Part shown: one piece after another, positions 45,291 through 54,081 of the stretch
How positions within the stretch are numbered: position 1 is the first letter of the stretch
Layout of the letters: every line of letters starts with the position of its first letter
From: Slackia faecicanis
Lineage (GTDB): Bacteria; Actinomycetota; Coriobacteriia; Coriobacteriales; Eggerthellaceae
Reading direction: 5' to 3'
Assembly (NCBI RefSeq): GCF_003725295.1
Contig: NZ_QICB01000003.1
Coordinates: 62,001-126,000, forward strand
DNA length: 64,000 nt
Notes under the pieces: model-generated
What the model saw: the letters and a program-made list of their open reading frames with translations, nothing else
What the model was told of the DNA's origin: nothing
Databases searched by the model: none
Translations under genes and position numbers: made by a program

Positions 45291-45637
45291 AACAACCTTT
45301 CATCGCCATATCGTAAAAGCGCAGAACCCTGAAAGCCTCGGCCCGCCTGAGAGGATGTGCGGAGGTTCCATGCTCAAACAGTCCCGAGGTCGCACGAAAG
45401 CCACGTTATGTGGCTTTCGGCTCCTGCGGAACTGCGCGTGGAACCTCCGCGCTCCCCTTTCTGCACACCATGCCGGGCGGGCCCTCCAGGCGATCGGGAA
45501 TTTCTACCGAGCGCACAAGCGCCTTCGCCCATCACAGCCCGAAAAGCACGGCGCACAACTCCGCGCGAACCGAACGGCGCCCGATGCGCCGTGCGGACGA
45601 GAAGGGCGTCGAGCACGAACCCTTTCGACAGCCGCCC
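45291..45637. other. Intergenic region with a nested palindromic element
   Basis: 347 bp between gtrA and the large membrane protein gene. It contains the two-level hairpin listed at 45357-45452; the rest shows no gene or clear promoter. Confidence 0.5.
45357..45452. repeat. Nested inverted-repeat element (~95 bp)
   Basis: Outer arms GCGGAGGTTCCA and TGGAACCTCCGC (45359-45370, 45439-45450) enclose an inner hairpin CGAAAGCCAC/GTGGCTTTCG (45394-45403, 45410-45419), with partial pairing between. The whole could fold as one long RNA or DNA cruciform. No U tract, so not a simple terminator. Confidence 0.65.
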
Positions 45638-47803
45638 TTACGTCCAGAACCGGAACGTTTCCATAAGCGCCTGATACGCCCACGGATACGCCTGGCTCCA
45701 CCAGCCCGATTCGGCCGTCAGGCACAAAAGCAGCATGTAGGCCAGGCCGACGAACACCGCCACGGGAAGCACGCGCAGCATGAGCGCATGCAAGGAACTG
45801 CCGGGGGCCATGTTCTCGTTCAGGATGAATATCACGAGCACCGCGGCCATGAGGAACATGATGCTGAAGTCGGCGAAGTAGCGCTGCAGGATGCCCGCCA
45901 CCTCCGCATCGGCGATGCCGATGATCACGCCCGACGCCAAAAGCACGCCGACGACGCCCGCGATCGTGCGCGTCTTGCGCTGGCTGACGCGCATGCGCAG
46001 CGCCGTGACGGCGAACGGCAGCACCCACAGCACAGGCAGGCAGGCGAAAATGCCGCCGAACGTGGCCTCTTTGACAGTCTGGCCCAGGTACGTGGTGTCG
46101 AACGGCGTCGCCTGCAGATACGGGAACACGCCCGTGGCCGAAGGCGGCTGGAAGAAGTAGGCGAACAGCGCCGGCGCGATGCGGCCCACGGCCATGCCGC
46201 GCTTGGTCATGTCGTTGACCGTGAGGTTGTAGTTGGCGCCGAAATCGAACAGCGAGCCGAAGCGGGCGTAGTTGTACCACATCACGCCGGCGAGCACCAC
46301 CGCGTACGGCGCGATCAAACAGATGAACTGCCGCATGCCCGCGGCCGTTTTGATATGGCCCTCGGTGATGAACGGACGCCAGAACAACGGGAACGCCAAG
46401 AAGCTCAGCATGACGAACTGCGGGCGGCAGCCCACCACGAGCGCCATGCACAGCGAGCCTGCAAGATAAAGCAGCTCGGGCCTGCGATGGGCGCGTCCGA
46501 GCATCCAGAAATACAGGCCCCAGACCGAAAACGCCAGCGCCAGCATGATCGGCAACGAATAAAACGTCGGGAACTTCAGCAGATACAGCGCGCCGCTGCA
46601 GCCCACCACGGCCATCTGCAGCAGCAGATACAGGCCCACGCTCACGCGCTTGAAGTGGTAGCGCGCGAAGCGGTCGAGCAGCGCCGACACACCCGCGATG
46701 AACGCGATCATGCCTATGAGCACGCCGATCGCCGTGGGAAAATTAGCCCCCGTGGCAAGATAGAACGGCAGATAGAACAGCACCACCGGAACCACGCCGA
46801 AATACACGTAGTAATGGCCGTCGTAATAGGCTACGTCCCACAGGTAGTTCTCGCCCGTTTCCTTGACCAGCTGGTCGCGGGCGCCGCGGTCATAGGGGTC
46901 TTCCATGTTCTGCAGCCAGTTCGGCGGCTCTTCTTCAAGGTAGAGCTTGCCGTTCGCCATGCTCTTGGCCAGCTCGGCGTACTGCTGGGCGTTATCGCCG
47001 CCCGCTTCGAAGGTGTTTACCAGGCTCACGCCGTCCCACGAGCCCGAGTTGTACGACGAGGTGGCCACGCCCACCAGGTTGGAGCCCATGAACAAAAACG
47101 ACGAGCACAGCCAGATTTCCACGACGGCGATGCCGATCGCCGCGATCTTCGAGCGGTGCGGATGCTCTTTGATGTAGATGCGGTACAGGCCGCTGCGCGG
47201 ACGGAACGCGTAGGCGAACGTCATCACGGCGATCGCCAACAGGCAGCGCAGCGTGCTGAACGAAAACGGCTCGGGCGTGTTGATGGACACGCCGTCCAAA
47301 TACAGCGGATAGACCGTCTTGTCGCCGCCGAACTGGATGCGCAGCTTGCCCATCTCGCCCGACGAGTTCAGCTTGAGATATTCGCTTTCGTCGCAGTTGG
47401 TGGCCACGTCGGTCACGGGCACGCCCGAGGTGTATTCCGTGTCGTCGAAATAGGTGGAATGGGCGTCGTCGGTGAACCAGATCTTCACCGGGACGTTTTG
47501 CGCGCCTTGATTCCAGCTGAAGTCGATACGCACGTTGTGCACCTTCACGCCGAGGTGCTCGAATTCTATGTCGTTGTCGACCGTCGATATACGGTAGCGC
47601 CCGTCGGGCGTTTCGGGCAGGTCTATCTGGGAATCGAGCGTCACGGTCTCCCACGTCAGACTGCGCCAGTGGTTGAAATTGAAGACGAACGCTTCCAGCA
47701 CCACGGCGCAGAGCACGATGATGCACGCCGTTTTCGCGAAACGGCGCATTTCGGGATGATGGGTGGCCACGAACTCTCGCAGCAATGTCATGAATTCACG
47801 CAT
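45638..47803 (-). CDS. Large multi-spanning membrane protein, GT-C glycosyltransferase-like
   Basis: 721 residues from the ATG at 47803, chosen because a TATAAT box ends 7 nt before it. One N-terminal helix (AKTACIIVLCAVVLEAFVF) precedes a ~150-residue beta-rich extracytoplasmic domain (WRSLTWETVTLDSQIDLPETPDGRYRI onward). About eleven more helices follow. The loop FEAGGDNAQQYAELAKSMANGKLYLEEEPP resembles the first external loop of GT-C enzymes such as PMT/ArnT, where acidic residues are catalytic. The sugar donor would be a polyprenyl-phosphate sugar. The nearby gtrA gene fits a role in surface glycosylation; the enzymatic call is inference. Confidence 0.65.
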   Translation of the reverse strand: MREFMTLLREFVATHHPEMRRFAKTACIIVLCAVVLEAFVFNFNHWRSLTWETVTLDSQIDLPETPDGRYRISTVDNDIEFEHLGVKVHNVRIDFSWNQGAQNVPVKIWFTDDAHSTYFDDTEYTSGVPVTDVATNCDESEYLKLNSSGEMGKLRIQFGGDKTVYPLYLDGVSINTPEPFSFSTLRCLLAIAVMTFAYAFRPRSGLYRIYIKEHPHRSKIAAIGIAVVEIWLCSSFLFMGSNLVGVATSSYNSGSWDGVSLVNTFEAGGDNAQQYAELAKSMANGKLYLEEEPPNWLQNMEDPYDRGARDQLVKETGENYLWDVAYYDGHYYVYFGVVPVVLFYLPFYLATGANFPTAIGVLIGMIAFIAGVSALLDRFARYHFKRVSVGLYLLLQMAVVGCSGALYLLKFPTFYSLPIMLALAFSVWGLYFWMLGRAHRRPELLYLAGSLCMALVVGCRPQFVMLSFLAFPLFWRPFITEGHIKTAAGMRQFICLIAPYAVVLAGVMWYNYARFGSLFDFGANYNLTVNDMTKRGMAVGRIAPALFAYFFQPPSATGVFPYLQATPFDTTYLGQTVKEATFGGIFACLPVLWVLPFAVTALRMRVSQRKTRTIAGVVGVLLASGVIIGIADAEVAGILQRYFADFSIMFLMAAVLVIFILNENMAPGSSLHALMLRVLPVAVFVGLAYMLLLCLTAESGWWSQAYPWAYQALMETFRFWT

Positions 47804-47810
47804 GGCGGAC

Positions 47811-47816
47811 ATTATA
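47811..47816 (-). promoter_or_regulatory. -10 box abutting the GT-C-like gene
   Basis: A perfect TATAAT on the minus strand, 7 nt from the ATG at 47803; the transcript would start at or next to the start codon. Confidence 0.6.
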
Positions 47817-47924
47817 GCCGACAACATGCGCGCTCACGCCCCCTGCGCACAAGCACGACACCGTACGGGCGCCCCGCACGCCGCAACGGAGCGCCCGCGG
47901 CGGACCCGGGCCTCGCGGCACCCG

Positions 47925-47962
47925 AAAAACAAAACGGGGAGAAGCGTTCGCCTCTCCCCGCG
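47925..47962 (-). terminator. Rho-independent terminator of adk
   Basis: CGGGGAGA and TCTCCCCG with extra GCG/CGC pairing, followed on the minus strand by TTTTGTTTTTC. Confidence 0.88.
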
Positions 47963-48003
47963 GGATGCACCGCCCACATGCCGGACAGCGTATGTACTCG
48001 AGC

Positions 48004-48630
48004 CTACAGGCCCAGCATGGCCTTCACGTCGGCGTAGACCTCGTCGACCGGACGGTCGCCGTCGACGGCCTTGAGCAGAGCCTTGCCCTTGTAGTAGTCG
48101 ATCAAGGGAGAGGTGCTCTTCTCGTAGACGTCGAGACGGTTGCGCACCGTGGCCTCGTTGTCGTCATCGCGCTGGTACATTTCGCCACCGCACTTGGGGC
48201 AGGCCGCATCGGCGTCGGAACCGATGTAGCCGCAATCCTTGCAGCAACGACGCGCGGTCAGGCGCTTCACGATGACCTCGGGGTCCACGTCGACGAGCAG
48301 CGCGCCGTCGAGCGGGCGCTCCAGACGGGCCAGCATGTCGTCGAGGGCGACGGCCTGCGCGGTGGTGCGGGGGAAGCCGTCCAGGATGAAGCCGACCTTG
48401 GCGTCGGGCTCCTGCAGGCGCTCGTTCATCAAGTCGATGATCAGGCTGTCGGGAACGAGGTCGCCCGCGTCCATGAACGACTTGGCCTTCTTGCCGAGCT
48501 CGGTCTGGTTCTTCACGGCGGCGCGCAGGATGTCGCCCGTGGAGATGTGCGGCGTGCCGAACTCCTCGACCAGCTTGGCGGCCTGGGTTCCCTTGCCAGC
48601 GCCCGGGGCGCCCAACAATACGATGTTCAT
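48004..48630 (-). CDS. adk: Adenylate kinase
   Basis: 208 residues. The P-loop is LLGAPGAGKGTQA at the N-terminus, with the NMP-binding part HISTGDILRAAVKN and GFILDGFPRTTAQA. The LID carries a zinc finger C-C-x-x-C...CPKCGGEMYQRDDD, typical of Gram-positive-type enzymes. It catalyses ATP + AMP to 2 ADP. In many bacteria adk follows secY in the spc operon. Here it is a single gene ~10 kb away from secY, with its own terminator. Confidence 0.96.
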   Translation of the reverse strand: MNIVLLGAPGAGKGTQAAKLVEEFGTPHISTGDILRAAVKNQTELGKKAKSFMDAGDLVPDSLIIDLMNERLQEPDAKVGFILDGFPRTTAQAVALDDMLARLERPLDGALLVDVDPEVIVKRLTARRCCKDCGYIGSDADAACPKCGGEMYQRDDDNEATVRNRLDVYEKSTSPLIDYYKGKALLKAVDGDRPVDEVYADVKAMLGL

Positions 48631-48741
48631 ACGAACTTCCTTTCGTTAGAAACGGTGGCTCCATTGTAACAGCGCGCCCCTGCGGAAGAAACCGCGCAGC
48701 CGCCGGCGCGCTCGGCGCAGGCGGGCATGAGGCGCGCAGCA

Positions 48742-49512
48742 TTACGAGATATTGCGGTGATACAGATCCCACAGGCCCTTCAGCAGCAGGTTGGGATCGT
48801 GCACCACGTACCTGCGACAGGCAGGCACGATCAGGCGGGAAATGCCGCCCGTGGCCACGGCCAGAACCGGGCCGTCCAGCTCGTCGGAAATGCGGTCGAC
48901 CAGGCCGTCCATCATGGCCGCGTTAGCATAGATCACGCCGCTGCGCATGCAATCGACCGTATCGCGGCCGATCAGGCGCTTCGGGCGCTCGAACTTGATG
49001 AACGGCAGCGCCGAGGCCTTCGCGGTCAACGCGTCTTGCGAAATCACGACGCCCGGCATGATGATCGAGCCCAGATATACGCGGTCGGCGCTGACCACCG
49101 AGCACGTGGTTGCCGTGCCCATGTCGAAGATGGCCAGGTTGCCGTCGTAATCGTTGATCGCGCCGGCGGCGTCGGCGATCATGTCCACGCCGAGCTTCTC
49201 GGGCGTCTCCATGTCGATCGTGAAGCCCAGGTCCATGCGATGGTCGACGACCAGCGGGGCCTCGCCCGTCTTCGCGCGCACCGAGGCCACCACCGAATCG
49301 GTGAGCTCGGGCACGACGGAGCTCACGATGGCGCCGTTGACGTTGGAGAAGTCGAAGCCGTGCATGGCCACGAGCGCCTCGAAGCCCTCCATGAACTCCT
49401 GCACCGTGCGGCGCTTATCCGTGGGAAAGCGCAGGTTGGAAGCAAGCAGGCCACGCTCGGGCATGAGGCCCATGACCACGTTGGTGTTGCCGATATCGAC
49501 CGTCAGAAGCAT
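48742..49512 (-). CDS. coaX: Type III pantothenate kinase
   Basis: 256 residues; AAAGGGGAG precedes the ATG. ASKHA-fold motifs are visible: LLTVDIGNTNVVMGL (phosphate 1), VVDHRMDLGFTIDMETPEKLGVDMIADAAGA, LAIFDMGTATTCSVV (phosphate 2 with the metal Asp) and GVVISQDALTAKASALP. It phosphorylates pantothenate, the first step to CoA, and is insensitive to CoA feedback. It starts 3 nt after the coaB stop, so the two CoA genes form one operon. Confidence 0.95.
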   Translation of the reverse strand: MLLTVDIGNTNVVMGLMPERGLLASNLRFPTDKRRTVQEFMEGFEALVAMHGFDFSNVNGAIVSSVVPELTDSVVASVRAKTGEAPLVVDHRMDLGFTIDMETPEKLGVDMIADAAGAINDYDGNLAIFDMGTATTCSVVSADRVYLGSIIMPGVVISQDALTAKASALPFIKFERPKRLIGRDTVDCMRSGVIYANAAMMDGLVDRISDELDGPVLAVATGGISRLIVPACRRYVVHDPNLLLKGLWDLYHRNIS

Positions 49513-49515
49513 CGG

Positions 49516-50214
49516 CTACTCCCCTTTCGGCGCGATCGCGAACAGCTCGTCGAGAACGCGGTCGGCGGCATCGAGCTTGTCCATCAGCGGCAGGTCGACT
49601 TCGCGCTCGTGCGAGATCAGCGTGAGATGGTTCGTCGGCGTGCCGAAGCCGGCGCCGTCTTCTTTCAGGCAGTTCGCGCAGATCATATCGACGTTTTTAC
49701 GGTCGAGCTTGGCGCGGGAGTTCTCCATCACGTCGCGCGTCTCCATGGAGAAGCCGCACAAACGCTGGCCGGGCACGCGATGCGCGCCGAGCCACGAGAG
49801 GATGTCCACCGTACGCTCGAGCTCGATCGTCAGGTCTCCGTCCTTCTTCTTCATCTTGTCGGAGGCCGTGTGCTTGGGGCGATAGTCCGCCACCGCCGCG
49901 GCCTTAATCACAGCGTCGCAGGATTCGTAGCGCGAGACGACCGCCTCGAACATATCCTGGGCGCTCACGACGGGCACCAGCTCGACCCCTTCGGGAGCAT
50001 CGATCGAAACCTTGCCCGACACCAGCACCACGTCGGCGCCGCGCTCGCAGGCGCGCTGCGCGATCGCATAGCCCATGCGGCCCGTGGAATGATTGCTGAT
50101 GAAGCGAACGGGGTCGATGGCTTCCTGCGTGGGCCCCGCCGTCACGAGAATGCGCTTGCCCGCCAGATTGCGCGTCGGCGCGGCGGCGCAAGAGGCCGCA
50201 TCGTGTTCGGTCAT
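49516..50214 (-). CDS. coaB: Phosphopantothenate-cysteine ligase (stand-alone CoaB domain)
   Basis: 232 residues from the ATG at 50214; a TTG at 50226 is the only upstream alternative. It covers only the synthetase half of the usual CoaBC fusion: KRILVTAGPTQEAIDPVRFISNHSTGRMGYAIA, VIKAAAVADYRPK with the conserved Asn-like/Ala-Ala-Val-x-D-Y block, and KLDRKNVDMICANCL. The decarboxylase half (CoaC, a flavoprotein) is absent here. It joins cysteine to phosphopantothenate with CTP or ATP. coaX follows 3 nt downstream. Confidence 0.9.
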   Translation of the reverse strand: MTEHDAASCAAAPTRNLAGKRILVTAGPTQEAIDPVRFISNHSTGRMGYAIAQRACERGADVVLVSGKVSIDAPEGVELVPVVSAQDMFEAVVSRYESCDAVIKAAAVADYRPKHTASDKMKKKDGDLTIELERTVDILSWLGAHRVPGQRLCGFSMETRDVMENSRAKLDRKNVDMICANCLKEDGAGFGTPTNHLTLISHEREVDLPLMDKLDAADRVLDELFAIAPKGE

Positions 50215-50255
50215 TGGTCGTTCCAATCTCTTCTGGATGATTTATTCCACATAAA

Positions 50256-50279
50256 GGCATAAAAAGTCGCTTTTATGCC
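50256..50279. promoter_or_regulatory. AT-rich palindrome upstream of coaB-coaX
   Basis: GGCATAAAA and TTTTATGCC are 9-bp perfect arms with a 6-nt spacer, 42 bp upstream of the coaB start. It is an operator-like site in an otherwise GC-rich region. Confidence 0.45.
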
Positions 50280-50346
50280 AGCTTCGCCACGAATAGTCTA
50301 GCCGAAGGCGCCTGCCGCCCGCCGAGAAAACGCGCCGAACGGAGCC

Positions 50347-51294
50347 TTACAGCACGTAGGGAATGCAATTTCCCGAAACCAGCAGCACCGCGGCCACCAC
50401 CGACGCCAGAAACAGCGAGTCGCATCGGTCGAGGATGCCGCCGTGGCCGGGCATGATGGTGCCCGAGTCCTTGACGCCGGAATTGCGCTTGATGCGGCTT
50501 TCGGCCAGATCGCCCAGCACGCCCGCCAGACCGCACGTCATGCCGAAGCATACGGCCTGGACGATGCTCATGTCCACGCCGGGGATGAACGACAGGGCGC
50601 ACCAGATGACCACCGATCCCAGCAGGCCGCCTATAAAGCCCTCCCAGCTTTTCTTCGGCGAGATGCGCGGCGCCAGCTTATGCTTGCCGAGTTTGCTTCC
50701 TACCAGGTAGGCGAACGAATCGTTGGCCCACACGCTGCAGAAAATGCCGACCACCAGCACGCCGCCCCAGAATCCGGGAACGGCCTGGCGCACCACGATC
50801 AAGCTGGACAGGAGCAGACCGGTGTAGGCCGCGCCGAAAAACGACACGCCCACGTCGCCGATGCGCGCCCTCATCCAGAAGACGTACCACACCAAAAGCG
50901 CCACGAGCAGCGCGCCCGTGACGACGAGCGCTCCCGGCATGCCGAACTGCCACACGCTGATCGGATAGGCCACCGCGGCCATGATGCCTAAAAGCTCGTT
51001 GGGAAGCTTCGCGTCGCTGCGCAGCATATAGAAGAATTCTCCCGCCGCGATGCCCGACAGGGCGCACAGCAGAAGGACGGTACTCAGTTCGCCGCCCATG
51101 ATGCACAGGATGGAAACCGTCACGTAGATGAAGCCCGTGCGGAAACGCACCTGCAAATCGCTTGCATTCTTGAACTTGGCAGGCGTCTTGTCGTAGACGA
51201 ATTTCTTGGCGGCGTTCTTCTTGCCAACCGCCGTGGATTTCGCCGATTCGTACGCCTGATGGGCATGTTCTCTCATTTCGTGCGTATCGCTCAC
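50347..51294 (-). CDS. cdsA: Phosphatidate cytidylyltransferase
   Basis: 315 residues; the GTG start overlaps the uppS stop (GTGA). A ~50-residue soluble N-terminal stretch (basic, Ala/Lys-rich) is longer than in most CdsA. Then seven to eight helices follow. The family signature near the C-terminus is GDLAESRIKRNSGVKDSGTIMPGHGGILDRCDSL. It makes CDP-diacylglycerol from phosphatidate and CTP, the branch point for phospholipids. It is co-transcribed with uppS. Confidence 0.95.
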   Translation of the reverse strand: MSDTHEMREHAHQAYESAKSTAVGKKNAAKKFVYDKTPAKFKNASDLQVRFRTGFIYVTVSILCIMGGELSTVLLLCALSGIAAGEFFYMLRSDAKLPNELLGIMAAVAYPISVWQFGMPGALVVTGALLVALLVWYVFWMRARIGDVGVSFFGAAYTGLLLSSLIVVRQAVPGFWGGVLVVGIFCSVWANDSFAYLVGSKLGKHKLAPRISPKKSWEGFIGGLLGSVVIWCALSFIPGVDMSIVQAVCFGMTCGLAGVLGDLAESRIKRNSGVKDSGTIMPGHGGILDRCDSLFLASVVAAVLLVSGNCIPYVL

Positions 51295-52076
51295 GACTGC
51301 ACCGCCCCGAAACGCCTGTCGCGGCTCTGGTAGTCCAGCAGAGCGCGCAGGAAATCGTACCTATTGAAATCGGGCCACAGCACGTCGGTGCAGTAGAACT
51401 CCGAATAAGCCATCTGCCACAGGAGGAAGTTGGACACGCGCATCTCGCCCGACGTGCGGATCACCAGGTCGGGATCGGGAATGTCGGCGGTATAGAGACC
51501 GCGTTCGAACATGCGCTCGTCGACCTGCGGGATGGCGCCCGTCTCTTCGGCGGCGATGACGGCCTCGCGCATGCATGCCTGCACGGCGCGCAGCATCTCC
51601 TGACGCGAACCGTAGTTCACCGCCACGAGCAGGGTCATGCCATCGTTGTCTTTGGTTTTCTCCCACGCCTCGTCGAACGCGGCGCGCGTCTCTTCGGGCA
51701 GCGCGGAAATGTCGCCGATCGTGCGCACGCGCACGTGCTCTTCATGCAGGCCGTCCACTTCGGCGAGCATGGTCTTGGCGAACAGGTCCATCAGGCCGAC
51801 GACCTCTTCTTCGGGGCGCTTCCAGTTCTCGGTGGAAAACGAGTAGATGGTCAGATAGCGCACGCCGGCATCGCTCGCGCAGCGAATGGTCTCGCGCACG
51901 GCTTCGATTCCGGCCTTATGCCCCTTGAGACGGTTCAAAGCGCGTTTTTTCGCCCAACGGCCGTTGCCGTCCATAATGACGGCGACATGTTCGGGAACGC
52001 GCTCCGGATCGAGCGCGAAAGGATCGAGCCCGTCGGGCGGGCTCGGGAATATAGCGTCGAGAGGCTTGTGAAGCAT
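51291..52076 (-). CDS. uppS: Isoprenyl transferase (undecaprenyl diphosphate synthase)
   Basis: 261 residues from the ATG 5 nt after AAAGGGG; a GTG at 52082 would sit inside that site. Motifs of the cis-prenyltransferase family are HVAVIMDGNGRWAKKRALNRLKGHKAG (with the catalytic Asp), LTIYSFSTENWKRPEEEV and DLVIRTSGEMRVSNFLLWQMAYSEFY. It builds the C55 lipid carrier for peptidoglycan. It is separated from frr upstream by the hairpin repeat region and overlaps cdsA downstream. Confidence 0.95.
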   Translation of the reverse strand: MLHKPLDAIFPSPPDGLDPFALDPERVPEHVAVIMDGNGRWAKKRALNRLKGHKAGIEAVRETIRCASDAGVRYLTIYSFSTENWKRPEEEVVGLMDLFAKTMLAEVDGLHEEHVRVRTIGDISALPEETRAAFDEAWEKTKDNDGMTLLVAVNYGSRQEMLRAVQACMREAVIAAEETGAIPQVDERMFERGLYTADIPDPDLVIRTSGEMRVSNFLLWQMAYSEFYCTDVLWPDFNRYDFLRALLDYQSRDRRFGAVQS

Positions 52077-52116
52077 AAGCACCCCTTTCCTTCGAATCGG
52101 GTGCCGCGTGGAAACG

Positions 52117-52191
52117 CGGGCTGGAAATGGACCGAAAAAACAGGTGCCGCCCGCGTCATGCGGACGGCGCTATCGGTGCATTTCCAGCCCG
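52117..52191. repeat. 75-bp near-perfect inverted repeat
   Basis: 19-nt arms (52117-52135 and 52173-52191, one mismatch) around an inner imperfect hairpin GCCGCCCGC/GCGGACGGC. It lies in the frr-uppS gap, in the 5' leader of uppS. Confidence 0.7.
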
Positions 52192-52241
52192 GCCGCCCCC
52201 AGAAGGACGGCTCGGGCAAAAAGCTCGAAATAATGGAAGAA

Positions 52242-52585
52242 TCCCAGGTCGTCGCAATGCAGACGAGGGCGAATCCGACGGAGCGAATCGCCGCGAACGA
52301 GAAGCGCCGCGTACTTCGGTACGTAAGCGCAACCCGGAGCGCGTCGACTGTTGCCGCCCCAGGTCGCCGAAGCACAGGCGAGAGCGAGCGCGGCGGATGC
52401 AGTCGGCGTGAAAGCGGGGCGAAACGTACTTCGGTACGTGACCCCCGTCCGAAACGCGACATCCCCCAGGTCGCCGAAGCGCAGGCGAGAGGCGTCCTCG
52501 CCTTCCAGATGCCGCGAAGGTTTTGCGAAGCGTACTTCGGTACGTGAGCAAAGCCTGGAGCGAGCAGATGGACGGCGAGGGCGCC
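52242..52585. repeat. Three tandem imperfect ~110-bp hairpin repeats
   Basis: Units start at about 52242, 52357 and 52464. Each begins with CCCAGGTCG(C/T)CG, continues into a CAGGCGAG-like or CAGACGAG-like block and contains CGTACTTCGGTACGT (52309-52323, 52425-52439, 52531-52545). That core folds as a GTAC stem with a TTCG loop. In the third unit the flanks pair too (GGCGTCCTCGCC with GGCGAGGGCGCC; AGGTTTTGC with GCAAAGCCT). No protein is supported across it. Confidence 0.75.
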
Positions 52586-52631
52586 TCGCAGCCGGACGAC
52601 CCTGTTCCGCCGGCCGAGAGGCCGACGGAAC

Positions 52632-53189
52632 CTAAATCTCCATGACCTCGGCTTCCTTCTTCTTCAGCATCTCGTCGACGGAAGCCACGAACTTATCGGT
52701 GAGCTTCTGGACCTGCTCCTCGGCGCGACGGGCGTCGTCCTCGGAAATCTCGGAATCCTTCTTCAGACGGTCGATCTTGGCATTGGCGTCGCGGCGGGCG
52801 TTGCGCACGGCCACGCGGGCTTCCTCGGCGTAGGTCTTGCAGTCCTTGACCATTTCCTTACGACGCTCCTCGGTGAGAGCGGGAATGGGAAGGCGGATCA
52901 CCGCACCGTCGTTGGACGGGGTGATGCCCAGGTCGCTCGCCAGAATGGCGGCCTCGATGCCGCGCAGGACCGACTTGTCCCACGGCTCGATGACCAGCAT
53001 GTGGGCATCGGGGGTCTTCACGGCGGCCATCTGGTTGATCGGCGTGGGAACGCCGTAGTAGTCGACCTTGATCTTGTCGAGCATCATCGGGTTGGCGCGA
53101 CCGGTGCGAACGCCGGCGAACGCCTCCTTCAGATTGTCGAGGCCCTTGTTCATGTTGGCCTCGGCGGCAGTCATGATTTCAGCAGTCAT
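52632..53189 (-). CDS. frr: Ribosome recycling factor
   Basis: 185 residues, the standard length. The sequence AEANMNKGLDNLKEAFAGVRTGRANPMMLDKIKVDYYGVPTPINQMAAVK and the C-terminal VQKLTDKFVASVDEMLKKKEAEVMEI match Frr throughout. It splits post-termination ribosomes together with EF-G. It lies 19 bp downstream of pyrH on the same strand, the usual pairing. Confidence 0.97.
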   Translation of the reverse strand: MTAEIMTAAEANMNKGLDNLKEAFAGVRTGRANPMMLDKIKVDYYGVPTPINQMAAVKTPDAHMLVIEPWDKSVLRGIEAAILASDLGITPSNDGAVIRLPIPALTEERRKEMVKDCKTYAEEARVAVRNARRDANAKIDRLKKDSEISEDDARRAEEQVQKLTDKFVASVDEMLKKKEAEVMEI

Positions 53190-53208
53190 GTCCGGTTTCC
53201 CCTTTTCT

Positions 53209-53928
53209 CTAGTACACGAGCGTTCCGACGTTTTCGCCCTTAAGGATGCGTCCGATATTGCCGGGCGTGGTCATATCGAACACGAGCAGCGGCATCTCGT
53301 TGTCTTTGCACAGCGAGATGGCGGCCGCGTCCATGACGTTGAGCTCTTTGGTGAGCACGTCGAGGTAGCTGATCTTGTCGAACTTCTTGGCATCGGGATT
53401 GGTCTTGGGATCGCTGTCGTAGATGCCGTCGACCTTGGTGGCCTTCATCATGCAGTCGGCGTCGATTTCGCACGCGCGCAGGGCGGCCGTGGTGTCGGTG
53501 GTGAAGTACGGATTGCCCGTGCCCGCGGCGAAGATGACGACGCGGCCCTTCTCCATGTGACGGATGGCGCGCAGGCGGATGTAGGTCTCGGCGACCTGGT
53601 GCATCTCGATCGCAGACTGGACGCGCGAAGAAACGCCGTGGCGCTCGAGGCCGTCCTGCAGCGCCAGCGCGTTCATCACGGTGGCGAGCATGCCGATGTA
53701 GTCTGCCTGGGCGCGATCCATGCCGTCGGCGCTGCCGGCGACGCCGCGGAAGATGTTGCCGCCGCCCACGGTGATGGCCACCTGGACGCCGTCTTCGACG
53801 ATCGCCTTGATCTGCTCGGCCAGATCGTCGATCACCTTCGGGTCGATGCCATAGCCGGCATCGCCCATCAGGGCCTCGCCGGAAAGCTTCAGCAGCACGC
53901 GGTTGTATTTGTAACCTTCTGCAGGCAT
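53209..53928 (-). CDS. pyrH: UMP kinase
   Basis: 239 residues from the ATG after AAAGGGG; longer readings have no site. Motifs are [71 protein letters not shown] and MEADC-like [19 protein letters not shown]. It phosphorylates UMP and is normally regulated by UTP and GTP. It is followed by frr at 19 bp. Confidence 0.96.
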   Translation of the reverse strand: MPAEGYKYNRVLLKLSGEALMGDAGYGIDPKVIDDLAEQIKAIVEDGVQVAITVGGGNIFRGVAGSADGMDRAQADYIGMLATVMNALALQDGLERHGVSSRVQSAIEMHQVAETYIRLRAIRHMEKGRVVIFAAGTGNPYFTTDTTAALRACEIDADCMMKATKVDGIYDSDPKTNPDAKKFDKISYLDVLTKELNVMDAAAISLCKDNEMPLLVFDMTTPGNIGRILKGENVGTLVY

Positions 53929-53976
53929 GAAATCCCCTTTCGAAAGAATCATGGTATCCGCGCTATTGTACGATAA

Positions 53977-54015
53977 CAAAAAGGGCCGCACCCACCAAAG
54001 GCGCGACCCTTTTTC
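53977..54015 (-). terminator. Terminator after htrA
   Basis: AAAAAGGG and CCCTTTTT with additional GC pairing inside, positioned between the htrA stop and the pyrH promoter; T-rich on the minus strand. Confidence 0.65.
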
Positions 54016-54081
54016 CACGTTCATCGAAATTGCCGAACGCCGCGCGGCGCGCGCCGTCGGATGCCCGCGACGGGCGGGCGG

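Noticed and set aside
45410-48037. 875-codon plus-strand frame
   Set aside because: Antisense to the GT-C-like membrane protein; no motif, and it spans the palindromic element and intergenic DNA.
52242-52585. CRISPR array or coding tandem repeat
   Set aside because: Only three imperfect ~110-bp units with internal pairing; no constant repeat/spacer pattern and no conserved frame.
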